Origin: Candidatus Kapaibacterium sp.
Lineage (GTDB): Bacteria > Bacteroidota > Ignavibacteria > Kapaibacteriales > UBA4661
Assembly: GCA_025363605.1 (NCBI GenBank)
Contig: JANYDO010000104.1
Location: forward strand, 1 to 38,553
DNA: 38,553 nucleotides
Direction of reading: 5' to 3'
Shown: one piece after another, positions 28,721 through 36,241 of the stretch
Layout: every line of letters starts with the position of its first letter
Position numbering within the stretch: the stretch's first letter is position 1
Notes under the pieces: model-generated
The model's input: only the letters and a program-made list of their open reading frames with translations
Databases searched by the model: none
Told to the model about the DNA's origin: nothing
Made by a program: the position numbers and the translations under genes

Positions 28721-30025
28721 TCAGTAACCGTCCATTGTTCCAATGCCATACGTCCGCGTATCAAAGCTCATTTCCCCGCTTGTTATTCGTCGATTCCGTT
28801 TTGTCGGCAGTACGCCCCAGACAGTCGGACGTATATCCATTTGTCGTAGTGCCATCGCCAAACAATCTACTTGGTCGTCGTGCAATCGGCTCGGAAATGC
28901 ACTGCACTCATGGAGAAAGTTCCGCACAAAAGGAGCGTCGTTTTTCAAATACACCCGCCCTGCTTCTATTTTTGCGGTGTGTGCCGTCATGCGCTGCACT
29001 TTGCTTTCGGTCGGTGGTACGTCTTCCATAATGTTTAATGATGTTGTCTCACGGAGTTGTTGTACCAATGATACGCCCGTTGCCTTCGGTTCAACAATGA
29101 TGCGGCTTTCGGGTGTGTAGTCATGCTCTTGCACAAAGTCTGTCAAGTGTCGGCAGAAGTCAGGGAAGGGGAGATTAGCAACGCTCACGTCACGAATGTA
29201 CAGCGAGTGCGCGGTGTGGCTTTCGGCAGGGATATGAACGCCGTAACAAAGAATGACGCTGTTATCGCTGTTCTTTTTCCCGTAGGCGCTGTCAATCACA
29301 AAGTTCCACACAAGCGGTGGCGCTTCATCGTATCGGGCAAACCATTCAGGCTTTATCACACTTGCGCCGAAGTCTATAAATTGCCCACTCATATACATCA
29401 TCTGCAAACGGCTGTCGTAGCGGCTTTGCAGGTTTTCGATATACTCTTGTGGCAAGGCAGGATTGTCGGTGGTTTTGCCCCAGATAATTTCGCGGTTGGG
29501 CTTGCTATTCAGCACAAAATGTTCGTAACCCCAATTCATGCCCTCTGGCGTTCCCGTGAGGAAGAGAGCCAGTCGTGTGGCTTTCGGCTCTCGAATACGC
29601 CCTAGAGCCTCGTAATAGACTTGTTCTTGCATGATGAACGGTTCGTCCATCCAGACGTGACTGAGGTTTGTACCTTTCAAGCTATCAGGCGCATCGCCTG
29701 TTCCTATCCAAATTCGGCTTCCCCATTCTAGCGAGAAGAGTTTATCGGAGATATTGAAATCGTACTTGATGTTACTTCTGTCGAGCAGCGATTTGATTGT
29801 GGGAATGACGGTCTTTTTAGCCATTGGAAAATTTGGACTTATCACCATCGCATCACAACCACGATTCACGATAGACAGCCGAAGCGTCTCGGCAGCGCCC
29901 GCAATGGTCTTTCCTCCGCCGTACCCCGTTATTAAAGCTCGCTCAAATACTGGGCTTGCGTGAAAGCGTCGCTGGTGGTCGCTATTCGGCGAGTAAGCTA
30001 TGGTGCGCATCTGTCGTTGGCTCAT
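28721..30025 (-). CDS. Phage terminase large subunit (TerL)
   Basis: TerL is the packaging motor: an ATPase that pumps DNA into the procapsid and a nuclease that cuts the concatemer. The 434-residue protein is complete. The ATPase domain has Walker A GYGGGKT at 34-40, Walker B WMDE at 125-128 and the coupling motif LTGTP at 156-160. The RNase H-like nuclease has Asp245 (VIDSAYG), Glu312 (IIVEPKATG) and Asp383/384 (LHDDQVDCLAMAL). A Shine–Dalgarno GGAAGGAG precedes the ATG at 30025, which overlaps the end of terS by 44 bp. It is the last gene of the operon, before a terminator. Finding a full motor in an element without any capsid gene is odd, since most PICIs carry only a small terminase. Confidence 0.93.
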   Translation of the reverse strand: MSQRQMRTIAYSPNSDHQRRFHASPVFERALITGYGGGKTIAGAAETLRLSIVNRGCDAMVISPNFPMAKKTVIPTIKSLLDRSNIKYDFNISDKLFSLEWGSRIWIGTGDAPDSLKGTNLSHVWMDEPFIMQEQVYYEALGRIREPKATRLALFLTGTPEGMNWGYEHFVLNSKPNREIIWGKTTDNPALPQEYIENLQSRYDSRLQMMYMSGQFIDFGASVIKPEWFARYDEAPPLVWNFVIDSAYGKKNSDNSVILCYGVHIPAESHTAHSLYIRDVSVANLPFPDFCRHLTDFVQEHDYTPESRIIVEPKATGVSLVQQLRETTSLNIMEDVPPTESKVQRMTAHTAKIEAGRVYLKNDAPFVRNFLHECSAFPSRLHDDQVDCLAMALRQMDIRPTVWGVLPTKRNRRITSGEMSFDTRTYGIGTMDGY

Positions 30026-30479
30026 GGTCGTTTTCTCCTTCCTTTAGTTCTAGCGAAGTGTCTGCGTTTTCAATGCGTTCCGGGGCTTCCATAAAGCTCC
30101 AAGCTACATCGCCGCTTGCTTGCGCCGAATGTTCGATTTTATCACTCATGCCTAAATAATTTTTGGCTAAGAATATCAACAACGGGGGATTGCCATTTGT
30201 GATTGCTGCACGGTGCATCGCCCGCCGTAGCGAGACTTTGAACGTGCTGTCAACATATTCCATATGATACTCTGCGAAGGTTTGGTCGTACTCTTCTTTG
30301 CAGCGCCGCGTGAGCGTATCGTGGGAAATTTTCAGCACGGCACAAACCTCTTTCTGTGTGCATCCGATTGAGCATAAGTCATGGACAAGCACCCAATCAA
30401 TTTTTATCTTCGTACTCCGCTCGGCAGCGCCGCCCTGCTTTTGCAGGGCGGTTTGCGTGGTGGTGGTGGTATTACTCAT
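29982..30479 (-). CDS. Phage terminase small subunit (TerS)
   Basis: This 165-residue protein begins with a low-complexity MSNTTTTTQTAL segment. A homeodomain-like helix-turn-helix follows at about residues 28-60 (VHDLCSIGCTQKEVCAVLKISHDTLTRRCKEEY). The next helical stretch, STFKVSLRRAMHRAAITNGNPPLLIFLAKNYLGMSDK, is a common signature of small terminases and related phage HTH proteins. TerS oligomers recognise the packaging site and hand DNA to TerL. The position directly before terL, with a 44-bp overlap, supports the call. In satellites a private TerS redirects helper packaging to satellite DNA. The start overlaps the orf256 stop by 8 bp. Confidence 0.85.
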   Translation of the reverse strand: MSNTTTTTQTALQKQGGAAERSTKIKIDWVLVHDLCSIGCTQKEVCAVLKISHDTLTRRCKEEYDQTFAEYHMEYVDSTFKVSLRRAMHRAAITNGNPPLLIFLAKNYLGMSDKIEHSAQASGDVAWSFMEAPERIENADTSLELKEGENDHEPTTDAHHSLLAE

Positions 30480-31242
30480 GGATTACCTCTTCTGGTTTGT
30501 GGTCAGGGCGAGCCGCTCGGCGCAGGGAAAATGTCCCCGGCTCGCTATCAGATTCCGCCTCCCATAACCGCCGCGCATAGTGCCAGTTAAACATACCGCC
30601 CGCGCTATGGTGCAGGGCGGTTTGCGTCTCCAGTGTTTGGCTCGCAACAAGCATGGTTGTAGCCCAATGATAGAGCGGTTTGCGGAGTAAGATAAGCCCG
30701 GCGCGATTCAGTTGCAGCATGATACCGCCGTACTCTTTTTGCAGCGCGTCCAATTTCTCCGCCGTGTTCATCATCTCGTCGTGGATAGCCTTCGCCGACC
30801 TGCTGCGCTCCTCGTAGAACGATTGCCGCTTCTTATCCGCTTCCACCTCAAAACGGCGCTGTACCTCGCGCATAGCGGCTTGTTTGGCAATAACGTCGCT
30901 GGTGATACTTTCGGATTGTGTTTGCAAGCGCTTTAACTGCTCTTGTGTGTCGCAGTGTAGCTTTTTTGCCGTTTCCACTGCTTTTGCATCCGCCTCGCCA
31001 AGTTCAAAATCACGCCGAAGATTCTGCAATGCTTCCAGCGTTTCCGCCGACTGCGTTTGCAATGCCGCTTCTAGTGCTTTGAGGCTCACCAATTCTGCCC
31101 GCAGTTGTTCAACGGTCGTGCCGCTTTTCGTGAGCGCCGTAACATCTACCATTGCTGCGAAATCTGGTATCGGTTCGTCGTGTAAGTGTAATTCGTAAGC
31201 AGGGGAAAGCTGCAACGATGCTACAAATGGGGTGGTACTCAT
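30472..31242 (-). CDS. Coiled-coil protein orf256 upstream of terS (unknown)
   Basis: I do not recognise the family. The 256-residue protein has a long predicted coiled coil at about residues 38-175, rich in Glu, Gln, Lys and Ala with heptad-spaced leucines (VEQLRAELVSLKALEAALQ, then AAMREVQRRFEVEADKKRQ). A C-terminal globular part follows (about 180-256) with LNRAGLILLRKPLYHWATTM. There is no signal peptide or membrane segment. Its ATG touches the orf199 stop (TAAATG) and its end overlaps terS, so it is translated with the packaging genes. A scaffold-like or capsid-interfering role would fit the position, but nothing in the sequence proves it. Confidence 0.8.
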   Translation of the reverse strand: MSTTPFVASLQLSPAYELHLHDEPIPDFAAMVDVTALTKSGTTVEQLRAELVSLKALEAALQTQSAETLEALQNLRRDFELGEADAKAVETAKKLHCDTQEQLKRLQTQSESITSDVIAKQAAMREVQRRFEVEADKKRQSFYEERSRSAKAIHDEMMNTAEKLDALQKEYGGIMLQLNRAGLILLRKPLYHWATTMLVASQTLETQTALHHSAGGMFNWHYARRLWEAESDSEPGTFSLRRAARPDHKPEEVIHE

Positions 31243-31842
31243 TTAGTACGCCTCGCTTTCTCGGGCATACTCAGTGATGATTGCGTCGTACTCATCGTCA
31301 AAGCTCGTGCCGTTCTGCTTCATGCGTTTTTGTATTTCGGCGTAGAGCGCATCTCGTCCCGCTTGGGTGCCGGTGTCGAATTGTGTCGTACTGGAGCGCC
31401 CCATAGAACCTGTGATTTGATTCCACGTTTCGCCCGAAAAGTCTAGGCGCGGTGCTTCTGTGGCAATGGCAGTCACCGCCGCATCAAACGAAATGCCGCG
31501 CTCGGTGGCAATCGCATTTGCGAGTGCTGCGAAGTCCGCCCGTCCACCAGTGCTTTGCAGCATCTCGAATGGTACGCCGTGACCTGTTTTGTGGAGTGCC
31601 AGTAGCTCTGTGCCACGCGTTGCAATCGCTGGTGTAGCTGAAGAAAAATCAGCGCCCGCGGTGGTGTAGTCAGCAACGCCGAAGGTGCGAAGAACAAAAT
31701 GCGAGAGCGCGTCTAATCGCTCGGTATTCACGCCCGCCGCTTGTGCTGCACGTTCAATCGTGGTAGCAGCGCTTTGGAGCGTTTCGCCCGTGCGCTTTGC
31801 TAATTGCAGCGCCGCTTGGGTGATTATTGGGTTTGTTGTCAT
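31243..31842 (-). CDS. Satellite protein orf199 (unknown)
   Basis: I do not recognise the family. The 199-residue protein is Ala/Thr-rich and soluble, with a helical N-terminus (ITQAALQLAKRTGETLQSAATTIERAAQAAGV), a middle region ADFAALANAIATERGISFDAAVTAIATEAPRLDF and an acidic C-terminus (DDEYDAIITEYARESEAY). The segment ATERGISFDAAVTAI resembles short repeats seen in phage scaffold/protease-region proteins, but this is only an impression. The start ATG 31842 lies 39 bp after orf122 and the stop abuts orf256, placing it in the packaging operon. No catalytic motif is visible. Confidence 0.8.
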   Translation of the reverse strand: MTTNPIITQAALQLAKRTGETLQSAATTIERAAQAAGVNTERLDALSHFVLRTFGVADYTTAGADFSSATPAIATRGTELLALHKTGHGVPFEMLQSTGGRADFAALANAIATERGISFDAAVTAIATEAPRLDFSGETWNQITGSMGRSSTTQFDTGTQAGRDALYAEIQKRMKQNGTSFDDEYDAIITEYARESEAY

Positions 31843-31881
31843 ATCCGTCTTTCGATAATTAAAAATTAGTTAGAGTGAAAT

Positions 31882-32250
31882 TCAGTGCATTGCGCTCTCT
31901 ACCGTCATTGTGCCGTGCATATCCACGCAAATCAATTCATCAACGTAGAAATTTTCCTGCGTTTTTTTGCCCGCAAGAATTAGTCGGGCTTCTAAATCGG
32001 CGAGTTCAGATTCAAAAAGTGCTTCCGTTGCCTTCTCGCTGGCGATTCTTGCCTTGTCAGCATCCGCTAAGGCGTATTCTAGCCCCCAGCCAATCTCGTC
32101 AAGCTCGTCAGCGGTTAGCGATAGCGGTTGATGCTCTCGCAAGATTTGAGCTACGCCACAGACTGCCGCTTTCAGAATTGCAGACGTGTGAAGAACTTGC
32201 AATTCAGCATCTTTTTTAGTGCGCTCGGATATAAATGCTTTCGTACTCAT
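31882..32250 (-). CDS. Satellite protein orf122 with C-terminal copy of a primase segment
   Basis: This 122-residue protein starts at ATG 32250, just downstream of the candidate origin. The region before that ATG is the origin inverted repeat, so longer starts are unlikely. Residues 1-90 are helical and unrecognised (MSTKAFISERTKKDAELQ ... ADLEARLI). The last 30 residues, LAGKKTQENFY.DELICVDMHGTMTVES, closely match residues 214-241 of the primase encoded at 33931-34905. At the DNA level 87 bp are shared with 5 mismatches. The primase motif VDVDGT has become VDMHGT, so the second Asp is lost. This looks like a recombination-grafted tail rather than a working domain. It is the first gene of the orf122-terL series. 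Confidence 0.8.
   Translation of the reverse strand: MSTKAFISERTKKDAELQVLHTSAILKAAVCGVAQILREHQPLSLTADELDEIGWGLEYALADADKARIASEKATEALFESELADLEARLILAGKKTQENFYVDELICVDMHGTMTVESAMH
31891..31977. repeat. 87-bp duplicated primase segment, copy 1
   Basis: It matches 34180-34266 in the same orientation with 82 of 87 bases identical. The five differences cluster within about 30 bases. It forms the 3' end of orf122. Confidence 0.93.
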
Positions 32251-32313
32251 AGTGATTCTTTGAAAATGATTAAAAAATGATAGCGGATGTTCCGCCGTTT
32301 GGGTCAAAAGTTG

Positions 32314-32576
32314 TAATTCGTAGTACTTTATAGGGATTTTTCTTACCACAATCACCACATCACCATAACTTGTTGAAAATAAACATTTTAAGTGTGGTAA
32401 CTGGTTCTGACCACATCTGCTTTCTTGCTACCACATCTGCTTTCTTGTTACCACATGTGGTAATCGTGGTGAGATGTATTTACCGGTTCTTACCACGCTT
32501 AACGACTGCAAAAACAATGCTTTACGGTGATGTGGTAATTGTGGTAAGAAAAATCCCTATAAAGTACTACGAATTA
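32314..32576. other. Candidate replication origin: 51-bp inverted repeats with TACCAC iterons
   Basis: Arms 32314-32364 and 32526-32576 are 51-bp inverted repeats with one mismatch, centred on 32445. A second inverted pair, AAGTGTGGTAA (32390-32400) / TTACCACGCTT (32490-32500), shares that centre. Between them are two tandem 20-bp units beginning CCACATCTGCTTTCTTG (32411-32430, 32431-32450) and a perfect 16-bp palindrome TTACCACATGTGGTAA (32448-32463). TACCAC/GTGGTA occurs at least eight times. It lies exactly between the helicase stop and orf122. Iterons next to a primase–helicase pair are the usual form of satellite and phage origins. An operator for the downstream operon is the alternative, and both could be true. 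Confidence 0.75.
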
Positions 32577-33902
32577 TTCGTGCTTTGCTATATTTGCCAG
32601 TTGTTGCGCGGCATACATATACACCATTTTTTTACCAAGCCGTTTCTTCGCCCGTGTAAAGCCTAGTTTCCGAAGTGCCTGACCAAGATTGCGGATGTTC
32701 AGTGATTTTCCTGTTTTCGATTCTAGCAATGCGCTAATTTCACTGGTCATGTAAAAATCTTTTGTACCGGCCTCTGCCGGCGCGATAGGCTCAAACCATT
32801 GCAGCAAAACGTTTTCCTCAAGACTCGTACTCTCAAACTGTTGATTCGTGTCGGCAATAGTTTTCAATTCGGCACCGTCAAACCAATACTTTGCGCCTTG
32901 ATTGTAGAGGTGCAACGCCTGTGCATATAGTCCAAGCGTGTTCACCTCCTTATCTGTGATGCTGGTGGTTTGCACTACCCAGAAACGTCGGTTTCCTGTT
33001 GCGTCTCGTAAAAAGTCATCCGTGTTTACGCTTGCGCAAAAACTGCAAATGCGTTTCAATGTCTCGGCGTATGTGGCGTATGGGCGGCGTACTGAGATGC
33101 TCGGAGCGGACACTATCGTTTTCAGAAATGACACATCCGCCCTTGTGCTGCTATCCAATTCGTCTAAAATCGCAATGAACTTTTCAGCAATCATTATCCG
33201 ACTGTCTTTGTTGCTGTCGCTAATGGTTTCGGTTGCAGAACAATACGCCCGTAAGTCTTTCGGGAATAGCTTCAAAAGGAACTTTGTCTTTCCGACACCT
33301 TGTTCGCCCATCAGCGTCAGAATACCGTGATTTGCTATGTTGTGCAGTCCACAAGCGACGGTCGCAATTTGCCAACGGAGAAAATATAATTGCCATAGCT
33401 GTTGATGTTCAGGAATAGTTTGCACCATTGCTGCGGTCTCGGCGATATAATCGTGTCCATCCCATTTCGGCAATTTTTCGAAGAATGACGCAATCGGATT
33501 GAACGACGGGGCATTACTCAGCAGTACCGCTTGGACAATCTCGCTTCCAACAGATAAAAAGTCGGACTGTCTCGCCAAGTCCCGCCGAATCGTGGCGATA
33601 AATCTATCATCTACATCTGCATAACTATTCGGCTTGTGGTTCTCAGGGTGCTTGAGTGCGTAGGCTATGCGTCCTGTGATTACGTTGTAGTGCGAGTCGT
33701 ATTTGCCCGTAACGTGTTCCTCAGTTTCCGCCCACACATTGCGCCTTTTACCACGCCGTGAGGAGTTCGGACTTTTCGAAGGTGTTGTCTTTGCCTCTTG
33801 TTCCGGGTCTTGTGGTGACTCTGGCTCGTTAGCAGTGTTTTCGCGGATAAATTCACGATTATCGCGGTCAATTTCCTCGTTAGTTCGTTTAATCAGTTTC
33901 AT
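32574..33902 (-). CDS. VapE-like replicative helicase/ATPase
   Basis: This is a 442-residue protein of the virulence-associated E (VapE/D5-like) group. The start is ATG 33902; the preceding in-frame codons overlap the primase end. An N-terminal basic, low-complexity segment (about 20-55) precedes the conserved domain. Motifs are Walker A GEQGVGKT at 199-206, Walker B ILDELD at 245-250, and the hallmark SVNTDDFLRDATGNRRFWVV at 291-310 with the arginine-finger pair RR at 305-306. Such proteins unwind DNA for phage, satellite and pathogenicity-island replication and usually pair with a primase, here 28 bp upstream. The stop codon is the edge of the candidate origin's right arm, which couples helicase and origin physically. 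Confidence 0.9.
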   Translation of the reverse strand: MKLIKRTNEEIDRDNREFIRENTANEPESPQDPEQEAKTTPSKSPNSSRRGKRRNVWAETEEHVTGKYDSHYNVITGRIAYALKHPENHKPNSYADVDDRFIATIRRDLARQSDFLSVGSEIVQAVLLSNAPSFNPIASFFEKLPKWDGHDYIAETAAMVQTIPEHQQLWQLYFLRWQIATVACGLHNIANHGILTLMGEQGVGKTKFLLKLFPKDLRAYCSATETISDSNKDSRIMIAEKFIAILDELDSSTRADVSFLKTIVSAPSISVRRPYATYAETLKRICSFCASVNTDDFLRDATGNRRFWVVQTTSITDKEVNTLGLYAQALHLYNQGAKYWFDGAELKTIADTNQQFESTSLEENVLLQWFEPIAPAEAGTKDFYMTSEISALLESKTGKSLNIRNLGQALRKLGFTRAKKRLGKKMVYMYAAQQLANIAKHE

Positions 33903-33930
33903 AACTTTTAGTGATGTGAGTGTGAAAAAA

Positions 33931-34905
33931 TTAGCAAATCCAGTGTTGTTGGGGTGTCCAGACGTGCGCAGCGTTGTTGCCAAAGTATAGCTTGGTGATG
34001 TCCGTGCCGGAGCGGTCACCGTCGTACTCGCAAATCAATTCTTCCAACGCAGCGTGATAATATGCCGCGTTGCGCTCAAATCCTGCCATCGGAAACACAA
34101 TGCGAAATCGGTGGGATTCGGGCGTGTGGGATGCTGTCGTGTAAAGGAACAAGCAATTTCGCGTCAAACGGTGTTGTAGTGCGCTCTCTACCGTCATTGT
34201 GCCGTCCACATCCACGCAAATCAAGTCAGCACCGTAGAAATTTTCCTGCGTTTTTTTGCCCGCAAGCACACAGGGAATGAAGCAAAAACCACAACGCACA
34301 ATCTCTATTAACTGCGATAGAGTAAGGTTTTGATGCACAAAGGTTTTGAGAAAGTTCGCCCATTTTTGCCCATCGTGAACGCCGTCAGTGAGCAGTGTTT
34401 TATTCATCGCCCATTCCGACACGTTCACACGGTAGCACCGTTCGTGCGCAGCGTCAGGGAACTCAGCAAGGACACGCTGCTCCGCTTGCGGACGTGTTAA
34501 ACCGCCGTCGTACTGGTGAATTGCAGCACGTTCCTCGTGGGAACAATCTGCAAATGATGCGATGATAGGTTCGGAGCGAGAAGTAAGGTTTTGCGTAGGT
34601 CGGCGCGGCGGGGTGAACGGTATGAAATCATCTCGTTTGGCGCTCGTTAGTTCGCGGGTGTCAATGTTGTGCTGCCGGAGCAAATGAATCAACGTGCCGA
34701 AGGTAATATTGCGGAGCGGTTTGCGGAGTCGGCGCTCGGTATCGCCGCGTTTTTTGTCCAGTGCAACGATACCGGCTTCGGTCAAAATGTGCAGTGCTAT
34801 TTCGGCACCAAACTCGGAAACGAGTGCGGCAATGACCCGCAAATAATCTTTGTAATCAGTATGTCCAAGCTGTGATATTGCTTGGATTAATGCGGAATTT
34901 TGCAT
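33931..34905 (-). CDS. AEP-like primase of the satellite
   Basis: This 324-residue protein starts at ATG 34905, preceded by AAGGAC at a good ribosome-binding distance. Residues 1-110 are a helical accessory region. Residues about 210-324 hold the archaeo-eukaryotic primase-like signature as in BT4734-type primases: LICVDVDGT with Asp232/Asp234, then SHTPESHRFRIVFPM (His265, Arg266, Arg268) and DRSGTDITKLYFGN with Asp302. It would make primers for element replication together with the adjacent VapE-like helicase. An 87-bp part around the DxD motif is duplicated at the 3' end of orf122. The protein ends soon after the last motif, so the catalytic core is C-terminal and short. Family assignment is by motifs only. 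Confidence 0.8.
   Translation of the reverse strand: MQNSALIQAISQLGHTDYKDYLRVIAALVSEFGAEIALHILTEAGIVALDKKRGDTERRLRKPLRNITFGTLIHLLRQHNIDTRELTSAKRDDFIPFTPPRRPTQNLTSRSEPIIASFADCSHEERAAIHQYDGGLTRPQAEQRVLAEFPDAAHERCYRVNVSEWAMNKTLLTDGVHDGQKWANFLKTFVHQNLTLSQLIEIVRCGFCFIPCVLAGKKTQENFYGADLICVDVDGTMTVESALQHRLTRNCLFLYTTASHTPESHRFRIVFPMAGFERNAAYYHAALEELICEYDGDRSGTDITKLYFGNNAAHVWTPQQHWIC
34180..34266. repeat. 87-bp duplicated primase segment, copy 2 (inside primase gene)
   Basis: This is the parent-like copy. It encodes primase residues of the catalytic DxD motif (ICVDVDGTMTVES). It matches 31891-31977 directly, about 2.3 kb away. Confidence 0.93.
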
Positions 34906-34975
34906 AGTTTTGTCCTTAGAAAATGTTATGAATTGTTTGCCCGCAGCTAGGATAAAAGACTTCTGCGGGCTTTTT

Positions 34976-35266
34976 TTATGCCATAGCGGATAGGTGAGCA
35001 TCAGTGAACAAGATTCGCTTGCCCATGCTTTTGTATTGGAGTTTGCCGGAACGTACTTTTTTGGCAAGCGTCGGTAGCGATACACCGAGTTTCCGAGCCG
35101 CTTCCTTGCGGGAATAAAAGCGGACTTCGGTTTGTTGAGCCATAGGGAGTGTGCGCAGGGCTTCGGCTTGGGCTTCAAGCAAAACTTTACGCAGCATCAG
35201 TTCTAGCTGTACAGCATCAAGTACGACGATACCGCCGTTTGGGGAGTAGTGGGTGTGGGTAGTCAT
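34976..35266 (-). CDS. Excisionase-type helix-turn-helix protein
   Basis: This is a 96-residue protein starting at ATG 35266; a longer reading through the upstream hairpin (to 35452) is unlikely. The C-terminal half (49-96) is a MerR/excisionase-like winged helix: RFYSRKEAARKLGVSLPTLAKKVRSGKL followed by KSMGKRILFTDAHLSAM. The N-terminal half is a short amphipathic helix (LDAVQLELMLRKVLLEAQAEAL). In Bacteroidota elements this family serves as Xis or as an operon activator, like AlpA in Gram-negative satellites. It stands 70 bp before the primase and directly behind a long hairpin region, which makes a role in switching the replication operon likely (inference). Confidence 0.85.
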   Translation of the reverse strand: MTTHTHYSPNGGIVVLDAVQLELMLRKVLLEAQAEALRTLPMAQQTEVRFYSRKEAARKLGVSLPTLAKKVRSGKLQYKSMGKRILFTDAHLSAMA

Positions 35267-35331
35267 TGCAGCTATGAATATGGGTGACGATTGCCGCGTT
35301 ATCGCAAAGGAGAAAACAAGAAAGGTGTTGT

Positions 35332-35449
35332 GGGAGACCGATGCACGTGCTATTTTTGAATTACTACATCTAAAAATAGGTGCAAGTGCATCTGTCTCCC
35401 GCTTCTTTGCGGTGTTTTCCCACTGCGATTGAGCGGGTTTTTTATTTTT
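35332..35449 (+). ncRNA. Candidate small RNA: long hairpin plus intrinsic terminator
   Basis: Arms 35332-35357 (GGGAGACCGATGCACGTGC...) and 35372-35400 form a long imperfect hairpin (about 24 pairs, 14-nt loop). On the plus strand it runs into CCCGCTT (35398-35404) / GAGCGGG (35431-35437), with an inner GCGGTG / CACTGC stem, then TTTTTTATTTTT. The terminator polarity is plus-strand, opposite to every gene of the element, so a separate antisense-oriented RNA is implied. No promoter could be assigned. The hairpin could instead be an operator for the HTH gene. Confidence 0.45.
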
Positions 35450-35542
35450 CAAAGGGCAGGTGTTGTTTCCCGTCCTTTCTGAATGTAAAAATATGGAATT
35501 TTTCGGGTAAGTCGGACTTACTCAGTCCTTACCCTATTGTTA

Positions 35543-36214
35543 TTATTTCACAAGATACGGCAAGACCGCTTGCGAAGCCGATTCAGCGTCCAGAGTTCCT
35601 TGTTTTCCACTGCCGCTTATCATTTTTGATAATGACGTTTCGCCCCATTTTTCTGAGGCTGCGGGAACAAACTTCATGGCGAGCTGTGCTAATGGTTTCG
35701 GTTGCATATTTAATGTTGCCCGCAAGGTGTCCATGATAAGTGCTACGTCCGTCTTGCTGCACAACCATTGAAGTTCCCCATCTATAACAACGGCAAAGGC
35801 TTGTCGTAAATTGTCTCGTAATACTATTGCTGTGTCTTGCGTTGGTGCTGGTACGGTGGTAGCAGCACTGCGTAATCGTTCTTGCAAAAGGGCTTGCAAG
35901 CCGCCAGCCTCATTCGGAAGCCGCGAAATGAAGTATTCGGTGAATGTTTTCGGGTGCGCTTGTGCGATATACTCTGGGAAGGTCGTGTCTGCCAGTTCTG
36001 GCTTGCTGTGGAGTATTTTTGCTAGTCCATCAGCAAACTTCGCAGATGCTTCATCAAACGAAGTAATCGTATGCTGCGTGTCCCGCCAAAAGTCATCGTA
36101 TGCGTAGCACATTAAGTCGCGTTCAACAGCGGATATTGTCCAGTCGGCGTACTCTTGCCAGTCTTCGCGTGTCCATGCGGAATAGTCTATTGGTCTCTCG
36201 CAGTTATTTTCCAT
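35543..36214 (-). CDS. Satellite protein orf223 (unknown)
   Basis: I do not recognise the family. The 223-residue soluble protein starts MENNCERPIDYSAWTREDWQEYADWTISAVERDLMCYAYDDFW, which is acidic and aromatic-rich. The middle is helical (PNEAGGLQALLQERLRSAATTVPAP), and a segment around 130-175 (DTAIVLRDNLRQAFAVVIDGELQWLCSKTDVALIMDTL) resembles a small alpha/beta domain. It ends GKQGTLDAESASQAVLPYLVK. It lies between hicB (27 bp) and the HTH gene (277 bp), the place where satellites often keep regulatory or helper-interference genes. No motif allows a function. Confidence 0.8.
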   Translation of the reverse strand: MENNCERPIDYSAWTREDWQEYADWTISAVERDLMCYAYDDFWRDTQHTITSFDEASAKFADGLAKILHSKPELADTTFPEYIAQAHPKTFTEYFISRLPNEAGGLQALLQERLRSAATTVPAPTQDTAIVLRDNLRQAFAVVIDGELQWLCSKTDVALIMDTLRATLNMQPKPLAQLAMKFVPAASEKWGETSLSKMISGSGKQGTLDAESASQAVLPYLVK

Positions 36215-36241
36215 ATCTTTGTAGGGGTTGAAATATTTGTT

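Noticed and set aside
31891-34266. Template/variable repeat pair of a diversity-generating retroelement
   Set aside because: The 87-bp copies differ at only five places, not confined to adenines, and no reverse transcriptase is present.
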